A DNA stretch of 64,000 nt, taken from positions 3,624,427 through 3,688,426 of the forward strand of contig JAKTNV010000018.1 in the NCBI GenBank assembly GCA_022747635.1, read 5' to 3'. Made by a program: the position numbers and the translations under genes. The first letter of the stretch is position 1; every line of letters begins with the position of its first letter. This DNA is from Hetaerina americana. Taxonomy: Eukaryota; Arthropoda; Insecta; Odonata; Calopterygidae. Below the pieces are notes generated by a model. That model made no database searches, was not told the origin of the DNA, and worked only from the letters and a program-made list of their open reading frames with translations. Below, piece by piece: positions 56,601 through 60,751 of this stretch.

Positions 56601-59393
56601 GACAAAAGGTGTGCTCTCGTCATGGTGGCTGGCACCACGCACCACTCCGAATGATCAGTTAACCTCTCTCTCTCCCCGCCACAGGTGGCCAAGGGCGAGG
56701 GGGCCAAGGGCGAGGTGGCCAAGGGCGAGGTGGCCAAGGAGGACGAAGGCGGAGGAGGGGTGGCGACGGCTCCCACCACGCCCTTCCCCGTCGACTTCGA
56801 GGCCAAGTTTGAGGACAACTTCGAAAGCAAGTCGTCAGAGGACGTCTTCAAGGGTGCACCCTTCGACAAGTACGCCGTCTTCCGAGAACTGATCGAATCG
56901 GAAGGGGGGGCCGGGGGCGAAGAGGAGGGGGCGGGGGGCGAAGGGGAAGAAGAGGGAGCCACGGCGCCGGCCCCCCCATCGCCTCCGACCGTCGACCCCT
57001 CGGCCTCCGACGCCAGCAAAGAGGACGAGGACTTGGAGGAGGAGGAGGAGGAGGAAGAGGAGGAGGAAGAAGAAGAGGAGGAGGAGGAAGAGGAGGGGGG
57101 CGAGGGAAGGGGTGGGGGGGAGGAGGGGGAAGGGGGGGAGCAGGTGGACAAGTATGCCGCACTGCGAGAAATTTGCCTGATGGGGGCCGGCGAGGAGGAG
57201 GAGGAGGAGAAGGGGGAGGGGGTCGTGGCGGGGAGGGCGGAGGAGGAGGGGGGTGGGGTTGTGGGGGACCTGCTGGTGCTGTCGCGGCAGGCGAGCGAGG
57301 CCCAGGAGGGAGAGGAGGAGGGGGTGGTGGGGGAGGGGGTTGAGGAGGAGGAGGAGGGGGAGGAAGGCGAAGTGGGGGAGGTGGGAGTAGGGAAGGGCGT
57401 GGTGGTGGAGGAGGAGGAGGTGGAGGCCGGTGGGGGCGACAACTGCGGGTGGGCCAATTTCGAGGAAGGAGGGGGCGGGGGGGCGGCGGAGGGAAGCGAG
57501 GCGTCGCCGTGGTCGTCGGAGGACAGGGGTTGGGCGGAGGGGGGGACGCCATGGGGTGCGAGAGGCGGGGGGGCGGGGTCACGCCGTGAGGTGGAGAGGA
57601 GGGGAGCGAAAGGGGTTTTCTGGGAGAGGGGCAGGCGGAGGGCGGGCGGGGGAGGTCGGTGGGGGGCGGAGGAGGAGGAGCACGTGGAGGAGGAGTTGGA
57701 TGAGGAACTGGATGAGGAGGAGGGAGAGGAGGAGGAGGATGCGGCGTGTGGGGGGCGGAGGAGGATTGCGGGAGGCGAGGGGAGGGGGCGGGGGAGGGGG
57801 GCGGCGTGGAGGGCCGAGGAAGTGGAGGAGGCCCGTGGGGAGGGACGGCGGCGATGCTGGGAGGATGAGGATGAGGAGGGGTGGGCGAGGAGGCGGAGGC
57901 CCGTTGGTAGGGGCGCGGAGGGGCGAGGGGGCGGCTGGGAGGGCACCAGGAGGCCCCGGCCGCCGCCCCTGAGGACCCGGAAGCCCTCGACGTGGGGCGA
58001 CGAGGAGGACGAGGGCGAGGAGGAGGAGACGGAGGAGTGGCCCCGGCGACACCACCATCACCACCGCCGGCACGCCTACGAGGGCGCAGAGGGGGAAGAT
58101 GAGGAGGTGGCGGGGGCCGGCGGGAGGGCGTGGCGGGGGGCGAGGCGTAGGAGGGGCGTGGCGGCGATGCATCCCTCAGGGCGGAGGCGGAGGGCGGGGT
58201 CGGCCGAGTGGGACGCGGAGGGGGAGGAGGAGGAGGAGGAAGAGGAGGAGGAGGCGGGGAGCGGGGGGGAGTGGGGGCAAGGGGGAGTTTGGGGAGGGAG
58301 GTGGCGGAGGGGCAGCCGCTCCAGCTACCGCTCTTGGGACGAGGAGGACGAGGCGGAGGAGGATTACGGGCGCGGGTGTGTGGGAGGCGGCGGGGGCGGA
58401 GGCGTGGGTGCGGAGGGTGCGGCAGGGGTGCGATGGGGCGTGGTGTCGGACGGGGGGTCGGAGCGGGACGGGGAGCGGAGGCGCGGCACTGGTCGAAGGG
58501 CCAGCGGGGAGGGCGCGAGGCATCACCAGCACCACCACCCACACCACCACCACCAACACCAGCAGCACCAGCAGCACCGCCGCGGCCGCCCGGAGGAGCG
58601 GGGCAAGGAGTGGGAAGGGGGACGGAGGACGAGGGGTGGGGCACAGCCGAAAGCCGGGTGGGGCGGAGCAACGTGGAGGGGCGAGGGGGCGGAGGAGAGG
58701 ATCCGCGGGGCGTCGAGGCGGGGGCCGCGGCAGAGGGGAGGGGCCAAAGAGGGCCGTGCCCCCAGGGGGTCATCCTCCGGCCGCCTGCAGTCCTCCCCTT
58801 TCGAGGACGACTTCGTGCAGACGGGGGGCGGGGGGTCGAGCGTGTCGAGTGATGTGAGCGAGAGGTCACCCCTGGCGCACAACGGCCGTAGCAGCGACGA
58901 CGTGTTCCTGCCCCCCTGCGACCCCGAGAAGGTCCACCCGCCCAAGCAAGCGCGGCCCTTCTCGGCGCCAGTCGAGGGCGCCCGACAGCACCACGGCGCC
59001 CCCTTCCACCACCAGCACCATCACGGCGGCGGTGCGGCGGAGAGGGCGTCGGTGCGCTCGCAGCGGTCGGCCGACGGGAACAATGGCGCCGCCATCCGCA
59101 AGTCGGAGTCCGTGAACATCTTCGCGCGGGATTCGGATCCCTTCGACGACGAGTTCTTCTCGTCCGGCGAGAAGGGCCGCCCGCCTTCCGGCCCGCACCG
59201 CCTCCACCACGCCCACCACCACGCCCACCACCACCACGGCCATCACCAAGCACCGTCCTCTTCCGTGGACCCGTTCAAGTGGTCTGATCAGCCCTTCGAC
59301 CACTTCGAATTCCGTGAGGAGGAGGAGGAGGAAGAGGCTGGGGAAAGCCGGGGGCGGAGGGTGGCCGCGGCCCCGGGCGGACACGCCCACTGA
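20576..59393 (+). CDS. Dab: Disabled (Dab) adaptor protein, complete seven-exon gene
   Basis: Endocytic and signalling adaptor of the Disabled family. It acts at the cytoplasmic face of the plasma membrane, binding NPxY-type receptor tails and linking cargo to AP-2/clathrin and receptor signalling (family knowledge). Seven coding exons with GT-AG borders join to 1713 codons plus TGA: 1-12 plus split Tyr13, 13-84, 85-132, 133-178, 179-403, 404-811, 812-1713. Seen in the sequence: the start MQTLRKKASPCKY; a PTB domain (about 14-155) with the hallmark HHPVHKISFIAQDMTDSRAF; FTELDPLG with DKKDFFQELKNPPKKVL; DPF motifs near residues 278, 327, 533, 539, 566, 1629 and 1673; a PPPLPPKR SH3-type ligand; and the motif around 743-782 that I recall from insect Dab proteins. 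Exons 5-7 are GC-rich and low-complexity, unlike the AT-rich introns. The model is built by eye, and small additional exons in the long introns cannot be excluded. Identity as Dab is very secure. Confidence 0.95.
20733..20985 (-). repeat. tRNA-derived SINE family 1, copy 2
   Basis: Matches the 17425-17727 copy over its body (GGGGAGGCGACCGACAGCTG, AGGTCATTTGCACC, CACCTCAAGTAGGGATCGAG on the + strand). It stops inside the tRNA-like head at GGGATTCGTGCCTGGGTC. More diverged than copy 1. Confidence 0.7.
21540..23345 (-). mobile_element. LINE-C remnant with endonuclease and reverse transcriptase fragments
   Basis: Minus strand: 22984-23340 is an APE-type endonuclease segment (FCTVDLFIITVYLPRVMSED, EVEQVYEQIEELVN, NLIKMGDFNASDGQ). 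Next, 22430-22760 holds RT palm pieces (LADDIAIIVDSEKTSRR with the YADD-like catalytic motif, in a frame broken by stops), then decayed 3' sequence towards 21540. The segment between endonuclease and palm is deleted. Orientation is antisense to Dab. The 3' border is uncertain. Confidence 0.65.
23908..24075. repeat. Fold-back repeat with about 70-bp inverted arms
   Basis: Arms 23908-23980 and 24003-24075 are inverted copies (each reading GAGGATGATGGCA, then -GG---GGAAACCCA outward), with perfect 13-bp inner arms GCCATCATCCTCA and TGAGGATGATGGC. The motif CTGAGGATGATGGC...GTTGAAACGG resembles CTGATGATGACC...GTTGAAAC at the ends of the Penelope-like element at 59.6-61.1 kb. Confidence 0.6.
24360..24960 (+). 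pseudogene. LINE-B reverse transcriptase remnant
   Basis: + strand in several frames: VRKGCDLLPALFYIFLEKAV (RT motif GV-QG--LSP-LF), ALVCR/LWFADDVASSCG (catalytic FADD motif), then IFMEKRRQLLCTKNLKLQSR and QFIKMCIYRVELYAAET from the region after the palm. Broken by stops and frameshifts. It is a different LINE from LINE-A and from the element at the window's right end. Confidence 0.65.
25195..25730 (+). repeat. Interspersed repeat R2, copy 1, with an internal tandem duplication
   Basis: Shares an ordered series of words with 40915-41405: GCGGGGGATA, GCGAGCCAAGCGGCTGCCT, GGGTAACTGGGGGCTT, GAGGGGCCCAGCC-AAC, GAGTCCC-GACTG. Its end holds two tandem units of about 97 bp (AGGTGAC...GGTCACCAACCTCGGTTGCC and ...GGTCACCAGCCTCGGTCGCC). 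No coding frame; class unknown. Confidence 0.55.
25735..25913 (-). pseudogene. Mariner-like transposase scrap
   Basis: The minus strand KNGVKKISARWVPCLFSAEN resembles the GM-KISARWVPRLLT-E block after the second helix-turn-helix of mariner transposases. Only about 60 residues, with no terminal repeats. Confidence 0.45.
25975..26290 (+). pseudogene. LINE reverse transcriptase scrap next to Dab exon 2
   Basis: + strand frames read HGLPHGSVLSSMLFINIICF (motif G-PQGSVL-P-LF), LYADDITFVQKGKTLEEAL (YADD palm motif, frame-shifted), and AKEWFYVNNLHLNSEN. Typical CR1/Jockey-like order, broken and short. Confidence 0.65.
26439..26653 (+). CDS. Dab: Dab coding exon 2 (PTB domain, first part)
   Basis: Encodes residues 13-84, the first half of the PTB domain: KNEPSRFLGDGVSFRAKLIG, then EVGEARG, CQEALADLKMA, AAGEHKQRI and DGLRLRDDKTG. 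These strings are diagnostic of Disabled rather than Numb or Shc PTB domains. The acceptor is a pyrimidine tract ending TTTCCCCAG; the exon ends GGC before GTTAGT. Phase is 1 at the start and 0 at the end. A LINE reverse-transcriptase remnant lies within 150 bp upstream in the intron. Confidence 0.96.
26654..27116 (+). other. Dab intron 2
   Basis: 463-bp phase-0 intron, GTTAGT...TTTTCAG. AT-rich, no repeat or RNA recognised. Confidence 0.9.
27117..27260 (+). CDS. Dab: Dab coding exon 3 (PTB domain, core strands)
   Basis: Encodes residues 85-132: DCLYHHPVHKISFIAQDMTD, then SRAFGYIFGSPDTGHRFFGI and KTDKAASQ. This is the most conserved block of the Dab PTB domain, holding the strand and helix edges that form the peptide and phosphoinositide surfaces (family knowledge). 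Acceptor TTCCTGTTTTCAG, donor CAG/GTTTGT. It is 48 whole codons, phase 0 at both ends. Confidence 0.97.
27660..27840 (+). mobile_element. LINE-A fragment, RT palm region, + orientation
   Basis: The + strand reads VRFAKDQALVYHSAKGLQAL, LSELDIKCDRYRMTININ, KTKVMQFSRKRKAKV. This is the segment after the RT active site; the expected FADD reads FAKD, so a catalytic Asp is lost. It meets the next copy tail to tail. Confidence 0.7.
27870..28560 (-). mobile_element. LINE-A copy 2, C-terminal part, - orientation
   Basis: The minus-strand frame 27951-28361 gives MMTGTLRKEIKKRLVKTLIW, YSVEKWSLKQKDKRRLEAFE, WVWRRMEKVKWTKRKTND, GMLDGMKGGKKYSEM. At about 28558 the sequence switches abruptly into another part of the same LINE (the stretch matching about 28908 onward), a rearrangement junction. 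Confidence 0.75.
28655..29765 (-). mobile_element. LINE-A copy 3
   Basis: Minus strand, 5' to 3': KAFDRVNW (RT motif A), FNVYLEVMSKETWEKL, a decayed palm, RRRIALGKETFVRRWELMTA, QALIWSIIVYGMETWSLNQD, LWVRRRIEKVKWTERKTNEE, RMLDGMKGGRKYTEM, then a 3' tail ending in TAATAATAATTG-like repeats on the minus strand (ATTATTATTAAAGG on +). Nearly identical to 42046-43120 over about 900 bp. Stops and the missing FADD make it inactive. Confidence 0.8.
29766..30080 (+). mobile_element. LINE-A copy 4, 3' end, + orientation
   Basis: The + strand reads GMLKIVI, RNRIVMLDGMKGGRKYTEMM, then the family 3' end (CATCAAAAACCTACCTTAAC, TGGTAGA) and the tail ATAATAATAATT. Joined head-on to copy 3. Confidence 0.7.
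30944..31081 (+). CDS. Dab: Dab coding exon 4 (C-terminal PTB helix and linker)
   Basis: Encodes residues 133-178. VVIAMRDLFQVVFELKKKEI is the long C-terminal helix that closes the PTB fold and lines the NPxY peptide groove. It runs into a charged, Gln-rich helix (EMAKQHIEQQQQ) and a Ser-rich linker. Acceptor CTGTCACAG, donor AAG/GTACAG. It is 46 whole codons, phase 0 at both ends. The exon lies between two arrays of insertions: the LINE-A cluster upstream and a fold-back Penelope-like element 110 bp downstream. Confidence 0.95.
31192..32323. mobile_element. Penelope-like fold-back insertion 1, 12-bp target duplication
   Basis: Flanked by the 12-bp direct repeat AGGAGTAATTCC at 31180-31191 and 32324-32335. 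Inside, about 330-bp arms (roughly 31265-31606 and 31940-32260) are inverted copies; each includes GAAGAACACAATGTAACACT and AACAAACACATTGTGTTCTA. The outermost about 45 bp (TTTATGTGG...CTTTTTTTACCCTCATC type) are in direct orientation at both ends. The sub-terminal word CTCAAATTTGTGGAAGTTTA is shared with the GIY-YIG-coding element at 59625-61124, which supports Penelope-like origin. No intact ORF; spacer 31607-31939. Confidence 0.75.
33086..34540 (-). mobile_element. Mariner family-8 copy with frameshifts and a nested insertion
   Basis: Nearly full length, between TA dinucleotides at 33084-33085 and 34541-34542. Minus strand: IQYFCLKGLGPTNIKPELDS, VKYWIAEFKRGRTSCQDEQR, HKLANILGISKSAVHRILTE, NMRKLCGGWVPHLLT (DNA-binding half), then in a second frame FITMDETWVHYFTPLRQKN (first Asp), FFHQDNAPVH (second), YSPDLAPSDYFL (third) and the C-terminus MLAVNGYFEEQDSSYYKKGI. 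At least two frameshifts. A 170-bp insertion lies between the first and second Asp blocks. Confidence 0.85.
33459..33628. mobile_element. Short fold-back insertion nested in the family-8 mariner, 11-bp target duplication
   Basis: 170 bp flanked by direct repeats TTTCTTCTTAG (33448-33458 and 33629-33639). Its left half is the reverse complement of the end of the 31192-32323 element (AACAGTTTCAGGTTTAA, GTGGAATTCC, GATGAGGGTAAAAAAGAA). Its right half matches the same element's other end (CATGGTCATAAAATATTAAA, TTAATTGTGGAA). It is a minimal member of the same Penelope-like fold-back family. Confidence 0.75.
34648..35195 (-). pseudogene. Unidentified protein-coding-like remnant
   Basis: Two overlapping minus-strand frames are open: 34884-35195 (103 codons) and 34648-35004 (118 codons). 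The second, with RKDLERCLVVLSVFERFTGR, LNVTEGNLRRRLAEDGVKIY and KNNLYELHAWEVSHANEVLF, has the look of a real amphipathic protein rather than a composition artefact. I do not recognise the family. It may be a piece of a transposon protein or a gene fragment, frameshifted near 34900-35000. No flanking repeats were identified. Confidence 0.35.
35959..36333 (-). mobile_element. Tc1/ITmD37-like non-autonomous derivative, copy 1
   Basis: 375 bp flanked by TA on both sides. Terminal inverted repeats start CAGGGTGCGGCGCTTAAATC on one side and CAGGGTGCGGTAGCTAATTC on the other, followed by CGGACAAA-type sequence. The minus strand reads SAEYNRRAAIIESVPAG and later an IP--TVYDIVAEYNALEKSE-like segment in a broken frame, i.e. 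the N-terminal helix-turn-helix of a Tc1-group transposase. The catalytic domain is absent. Confidence 0.75.
38618..38695 (+). repeat. Short interspersed repeat R3, copy 2
   Basis: CATCTACATCTACATAATAC, CCTGCAAGCTGCCGCTAGGG, GTGGCGGGGGTG, TCACCACCCGTA in the same order as 13886-13960. Confidence 0.5.
39229..39903 (+). CDS. Dab: Dab coding exon 5 (linker with DPF motifs)
   Basis: Encodes residues 179-403. A conserved helical segment, EVIADLLDLEIELNSIQAGI then HQMEKM (about 248-273), is followed by the AP-2-type motifs SDDPFGP (about 278) and EDPFGDSF (about 327). The remainder is Pro/Ser/Thr-rich and probably disordered. The donor CAG/GTATGT is clear. The acceptor chosen is GCATTCTTCCAG/GAC, which keeps phase 0. 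The frame stays open to about 39100, so a slightly earlier acceptor is possible. GC content is far above the surrounding intron. Confidence 0.88.
40915..41405 (+). repeat. Interspersed repeat R2, copy 2
   Basis: Matches 25195-25730 in order and orientation: CGAGGGGATATTG, CGAGTCGAGTGGCTGCCT, GGGTAAACGGGGGCTTT, GAGAAGGGGCCCAGCCCAAC, GAGTCCCAGACTG. Ends in GTCACC-rich sequence, but the tandem units are less clear here. No coding frame. Confidence 0.55.
42046..43120 (-). mobile_element. LINE-A copy 5, near twin of copy 3
   Basis: Minus strand: MLFNVYLEEMSKETWEKRVV, SIRFAHNQSLVYHSAKGLQV (palm; the catalytic FADD reads FAHN), RYRMRININTTKVMRFSR, RRRIALGKETFVRRWELMTA, VYGMETWSLKQDYGCKLEAF, RMLDGMKGGRKYTEM. 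From the 3' tail (ATTATTATTAAAGG on +) it is almost base-for-base the same as 28655-29560, in the same orientation. Inactive. Confidence 0.8.
44380..44720 (-). pseudogene. Possible LINE reverse transcriptase scrap
   Basis: Minus strand, frames broken: MQKDQLGFIAYTDLD-VFETM resembles RT motif A (CYIDLEKAFDTV), followed by pieces resembling motif B. Highly decayed; assignment tentative. Confidence 0.35.
44825..45080 (+). repeat. Candidate tRNA-derived SINE family 4
   Basis: GGTAGTTCATGGTGTGGGCT, CTGACCAGAGG and CTGAGTTCAATTCC give A-box- and B-box-like elements at tRNA spacing, followed by a unique body (GGCACCCTCAGCTTCACC and on). Only one copy in the window. Confidence 0.45.
46169..46662 (-). 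mobile_element. Tc1/ITmD37-like non-autonomous derivative, copy 2, with nested insert
   Basis: 494 bp between TA dinucleotides (46167-46168 and 46663-46664). Homologous to 35959-36333 along its length: the same terminal repeats (CAGGGTGCGGCGCTTAAATC), and SAEYDRRAAIIESVCAG on the minus strand. It differs by a 118-bp insertion at 46423-46540 flanked by an 8-bp duplication. Confidence 0.78.
46423..46540. mobile_element. 118-bp hairpin insert nested in the Tc1-like copy, 8-bp target duplication
   Basis: Flanked by AGGTTATG at 46415-46422 and 46541-46548; the un-inserted sister copy has one such site. Contains 17-bp inverted arms GGGAAGAATCAACCCCA (46467-46483) and TGGGGTTGAATCTTCCC (46519-46535). 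The 8-bp duplication fits hAT-type insertion (family knowledge), but no terminal repeats of hAT type are obvious. Confidence 0.6.
47251..47423. repeat. Hairpin repeat with about 67-bp inverted arms
   Basis: Arms 47251-47318 and 47357-47423 are near-perfect inverted copies (TATTGAAATGAAATGAAATA out to CCAGGT). The loop holds TCAACGTTGAATGATGACG and CCTGTACCTGATGATGACC. The loop words match the ends of the Penelope-like element at 59.6-61.1 kb, so this is probably a minimal inverted pair of that type. Confidence 0.65.
48361..49584 (+). CDS. Dab: Dab coding exon 6 (FTELDPLG block, DPF repeats, proline-rich region)
   Basis: Encodes residues 404-811. Seen: FTELDPLGTGRSRPYIDKKD and FFQELKNPPKKVLRDL (about 438-474), a Dab-specific conserved block; DPF motifs at about 533, 539 and 566; an RS/PP-rich stretch; PPPLPPKRLQQ, a plausible SH3 ligand; and YEFIDQYE, candidate phosphotyrosines. 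Near the end, LTLAQLGRMSIGDIAMALRI with MTLHELAEML (about 743-782) matches a short helical motif I recall from insect Dab proteins. Acceptor TTTTCTCCAAG, donor GAG/GTGAGT. It is 408 whole codons, phase 0-0. The ATG at its start is probably internal, although an internal promoter cannot be ruled out. Confidence 0.93.
49630..49880 (+). repeat. Interspersed repeat R1, copy 3
   Basis: CTTGATGTGGTCGAAGGGCT, TTTCATGACCCCTGAGGCTG, GGGAGCAATAATA, GGTCCTCAGTGAGATGG, ATTGCTGAGGAAGG in the order seen at 1640-2010. Right part missing. Confidence 0.5.
49974..50922 (+). mobile_element. Mariner family-1 copy F, internally deleted derivative
   Basis: About 949 bp. Frame 50050-50391 carries MEIDEITEQRINIKFFGEVR, SNQEITEMLTAVYGDNALKK, TSVFKWIKRF. 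Frame 50339-50860 carries RVHRDLVLTNRRKTVRMITD-like helix-turn-helix sequence, ELNLGESTVHTIL, then after the shared junction (about 50490-50512, with an extra ACT) the HIHSALIVCQF and C-terminal block. A homopolymer of about 18 C at about 50625-50642 lies inside the SPDLAP-encoding region and may be an expansion or a sequencing problem. Confidence 0.88.
51411..51590 (+). repeat. SINE family 2, copy 2
   Basis: ACTTCATTGGTTAAAGAATT (A-box-like), GGGTCTGGGTTTGATTCCCTGC (B-box-like; given in overlapping parts of GGGTTTGATTCCC), GCAAATGATTCTTTACAATC, and the shared 3' end GTGGCATCTCCCGCAGTT. Same order as 5838-5970. Confidence 0.6.
52198..52995 (-). pseudogene. piggyBac-like transposase remnant
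   Basis: Minus strand, 5' to 3': SFLSYLEVKFRVRFHPGRDM, SIDEAVVGFKGKIKLMTYNP, TKPTKWGIR (the SIDE-M--FKGR and NKPTKWGIK signatures of piggyBac), then DPKSGYVHSFSSYYSG, then MAYRNTKVMLLVWKNKRVVI, MLS and CTKFMGGVDLADHYSSTYSF (the YN--MGGVDL-DQ--S signature). Stops and frameshifts between blocks; no terminal repeats or TTAA sites found. Catalytic Asp residues cannot be fully traced. Confidence 0.82.
53209..54142 (+). mobile_element. Mariner family-1 copy G, internally deleted derivative
   Basis: 934 bp flanked by TA (53207-53208 and 54143-54144). + strand: a decayed MEIDEVTEQ start, then SDQEITEMLTAVYGDNALKK, TSIFKWIQHFKDGRKDATDD, RVRSLVL, a frameshift, the shared junction at about 53738-53752, DNAPAHSALIVHQFL and the C-terminal block. 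Same structure as B, C, E and F. Confidence 0.9.
55260..55670 (-). pseudogene. Tc1/ITmD37-like transposase remnant, 3' end
   Basis: The left end CAGGGCATGGCAGTAAAATC, CGGACAAA follows TA at 55258-55259 and resembles the terminal repeats of the Tc1-like derivatives at 35959 and 46169. Minus strand: SGPPPNSPDLNPLDYYV (frameshift at a G run), WSAVERKYQ, then RTRLEPVIAAEGG, the end of the catalytic domain and C-terminus of Tc1-group transposases. The 5' part is missing; a SINE family 2 fragment abuts at about 55672-55745. Confidence 0.75.
56385..56412. other. Perfect 12-bp-arm hairpin in Dab intron 6
   Basis: GCATCCGTGCTT and AAGCACGGATGC flank the four bases ATAC, about 270 bp upstream of the exon 7 acceptor. 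Seen directly. No function assigned; it is too short for a canonical pre-miRNA unless the flanks pair further, which by eye they do not. Confidence 0.6.
56685..59393 (+). CDS. Dab: Dab terminal coding exon 7 (low-complexity C-terminus)
   Basis: Encodes residues 812-1713 and the TGA stop. Conserved islands: VDFEAKFEDNFES and DKYAVFREL (about 872-880), DKYAALREI (about 966), GWANFEE, SSPFEDDFV, SVNIFARDSDPFDDEFF (about 1629) and VDPFKWSDQPFDHFEF (about 1673). These DPF and FxDxF-like motifs fit AP-2/clathrin adaptor binding. Between them lie an acidic run (about 924-964), long Gly/Glu/Arg/Trp-rich stretches from about 57160 to 58500, and three His-rich clusters. The acidic and Gly-rich parts come from almost pure purine sequence, so huge antisense frames appear that are not genes. 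Acceptor CCCCGCCACAG/GTG. Exact repeat lengths are prone to assembly error and length polymorphism. Confidence 0.93.
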   Translation: MAKGEGAKGEVAKGEVAKEDEGGGGVATAPTTPFPVDFEAKFEDNFESKSSEDVFKGAPFDKYAVFRELIESEGGAGGEEEGAGGEGEEEGATAPAPPSPPTVDPSASDASKEDEDLEEEEEEEEEEEEEEEEEEEEGGEGRGGGEEGEGGEQVDKYAALREICLMGAGEEEEEEKGEGVVAGRAEEEGGGVVGDLLVLSRQASEAQEGEEEGVVGEGVEEEEEGEEGEVGEVGVGKGVVVEEEEVEAGGGDNCGWANFEEGGGGGAAEGSEASPWSSEDRGWAEGGTPWGARGGGAGSRREVERRGAKGVFWERGRRRAGGGGRWGAEEEEHVEEELDEELDEEEGEEEEDAACGGRRRIAGGEGRGRGRGAAWRAEEVEEARGEGRRRCWEDEDEEGWARRRRPVGRGAEGRGGGWEGTRRPRPPPLRTRKPSTWGDEEDEGEEEETEEWPRRHHHHHRRHAYEGAEGEDEEVAGAGGRAWRGARRRRGVAAMHPSGRRRRAGSAEWDAEGEEEEEEEEEEAGSGGEWGQGGVWGGRWRRGSRSSYRSWDEEDEAEEDYGRGCVGGGGGGGVGAEGAAGVRWGVVSDGGSERDGERRRGTGRRASGEGARHHQHHHPHHHHQHQQHQQHRRGRPEERGKEWEGGRRTRGGAQPKAGWGGATWRGEGAEERIRGASRRGPRQRGGAKEGRAPRGSSSGRLQSSPFEDDFVQTGGGGSSVSSDVSERSPLAHNGRSSDDVFLPPCDPEKVHPPKQARPFSAPVEGARQHHGAPFHHQHHHGGGAAERASVRSQRSADGNNGAAIRKSESVNIFARDSDPFDDEFFSSGEKGRPPSGPHRLHHAHHHAHHHHGHHQAPSSSVDPFKWSDQPFDHFEFREEEEEEEAGESRGRRVAAAPGGHAH

Positions 59394-59612
59394 GGGCCCT
59401 CCTGGGGGTGCAGGGGCTGCCTCGTGCCATTCCAGTGTCAATTGATAAACACGTGTGGCCACTTTGGCAGAGAATTATGTTCTCCCTCGAAAACTGTGGG
59501 TCAAGTTGTTTGGAAGTGTGTGGAGCAAAGGTTATTAAGGTTGGTTTTTAAGGCACAGCCTCCCTTACTCTTTGAATCTGGTCGCAGCTATCAGCCAGGA
59601 TGACCTGCCATG
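59394..59612 (+). other. Start of the Dab 3' UTR / 3' flank
   Basis: Immediate 3' sequence of Dab. No AATAAA occurs before the Penelope-like insertion. The first AATAAA on the + strand is at 60000-60005 and others are at 60512-60517 and 61082-61087, all inside the insertion, so the true 3' end cannot be placed. Confidence 0.5.
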
Positions 59613-60043
59613 TACAAGTTTCTTAAATATTCAATTGTCTCTGGCTCAACTTTGTGGAAATTCATTTTAATTAAATGAAGAATATGATGTATCCTTCCTC
59701 TGTCCTTTTATGCATGTACAACTAGTTTCAACGCTCAAGGGTCATCATCAGGTACAAATTAATCAAGTCGTAGTCCATTTATACACCATTCATGAAGGAG
59801 AGGAGGGGGTGGGTGAGAGAGGGGGGCGAGAGAAGGAAGGGAAAGAAAGTGGGGTTGCGATTGGCGTTGATGGGGAGGGGGGAGAGGGGTGTTAAGCATC
59901 AGGACAGGTGCTTGGTGGGTTCGCAGTGGGGTGGGAGGTTTGTTGGGTCTATCTGTGAGGGATAGGGGTACTTCCAGGATTGGGGAGAGGTATTCAAACA
60001 ATAAATCGTTGACCAAATTACCCGTTGTTAAATTCTTCCTGAT

Positions 60044-60400
60044 TTACACCTCTTCCCACTTGTCCATCCTCATTCCTTTTTCCATCTGGTGTAAGAGTTC
60101 CGGGTTGAAATCACTCCCATGGTTTTCTTCCCATAGATGCTTGGCAAAGTGTGATTGCTTGAGGTCACACATTCTAAAACAGCATTTGCGTTCCTCCGCC
60201 CGTGTTTTTAACGATCTCCCCGTTTGACCTATATACATAGCACTACAGTCCTTACAAGTTAACTTATAAATGCCACTTTTATTTTGTATACCTATTTTGT
60301 CTTTTGTAGTATTCAAGAATGATTTTAAGTCATTCGTATTGTAAAAAGCTATTCGAAATTTCTCCCTTGGAAAGAGGTTGGCTAACTGTTGTGAAATCAA
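60044..60400 (-). pseudogene. Penelope-like GIY-YIG endonuclease domain, left arm
   Basis: 118 open codons. GIY at the start of KSGIYKLTCKDCSAMYIGQT and YIG eleven residues later; Arg in the GRSLKTRAEE helix; CX2C (CKDC) and a following SHFAKHLWEENH, typical of the zinc-binding Penelope version. Open but lacking the RT that retrotransposition needs; truncated at its 5' end in the RT-endonuclease linker. Confidence 0.88.
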
Positions 60401-60478
60401 TCTATAATAAGGGAGTTTGCACCATTTGTATGTGAATTTCGAATAGCTTTTTGCAATACGAATGACTTAAAATCATTC

Positions 60479-60751
60479 TTGAATACTACAAAAGACAAAA
60501 TAGGTACACAAAATAAAAGTGGCATTTATAAGTTAACTTGTAAGGACTGTAGTGCTATGTACATAGGTCAAACGGGGAGATCGTTAAAAACACGGGCGGA
60601 GGAACGCAAACGCTGTTTTAGAATGTGTGACCTCAAGCAATCACACTTTGCCAAGCATCTATGGGAAGAAAACCATGGGAGTGATTTCAACCCGGAACTC
60701 TTACACCAGATGGAAAAAGGAATGAGGATGGACAAGTGGGAAGAGGTGTAA
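60479..60751 (+). pseudogene. Penelope-like GIY-YIG endonuclease domain, right arm
   Basis: 90 open codons, essentially the same protein as the left arm from the linker NTTKDKIGTQNKSGIYKLTC to the C-terminus MEKGMRMDKWEEV, with very few differences (for example Thr for Ile in KIGTQ and Arg for Cys in ERKRCF). The 5' end is cut slightly further in than in the left arm. Confidence 0.88.

Larger units (their letters stand above)
49585..56684 (+). other. Dab intron 6
   Basis: 7.1-kb phase-0 intron, GTGAGT...CCGCCACAG. Holds repeat R1 copy 3, mariner copies F and G, SINE family 2 copy 2, a piggyBac-like remnant, a Tc1-like remnant and a perfect hairpin (separate entries). 50923-51410, 51591-52197, 54143-55257 and 55750-56384 show nothing recognised. 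Confidence 0.88.

Noticed and set aside
56516..57946. 476-codon Ser/Pro-rich minus-strand frame
   Set aside because: Same composition effect; it overlaps the exon and runs across its splice acceptor.
56848..59253. 801-codon open frame on the minus strand
   Set aside because: Antisense shadow of Dab exon 7. The purine-only sense strand contains no TTA/CTA/TCA, so the antisense lacks stops. The product is Pro/Arg/Ser low-complexity with no domain.
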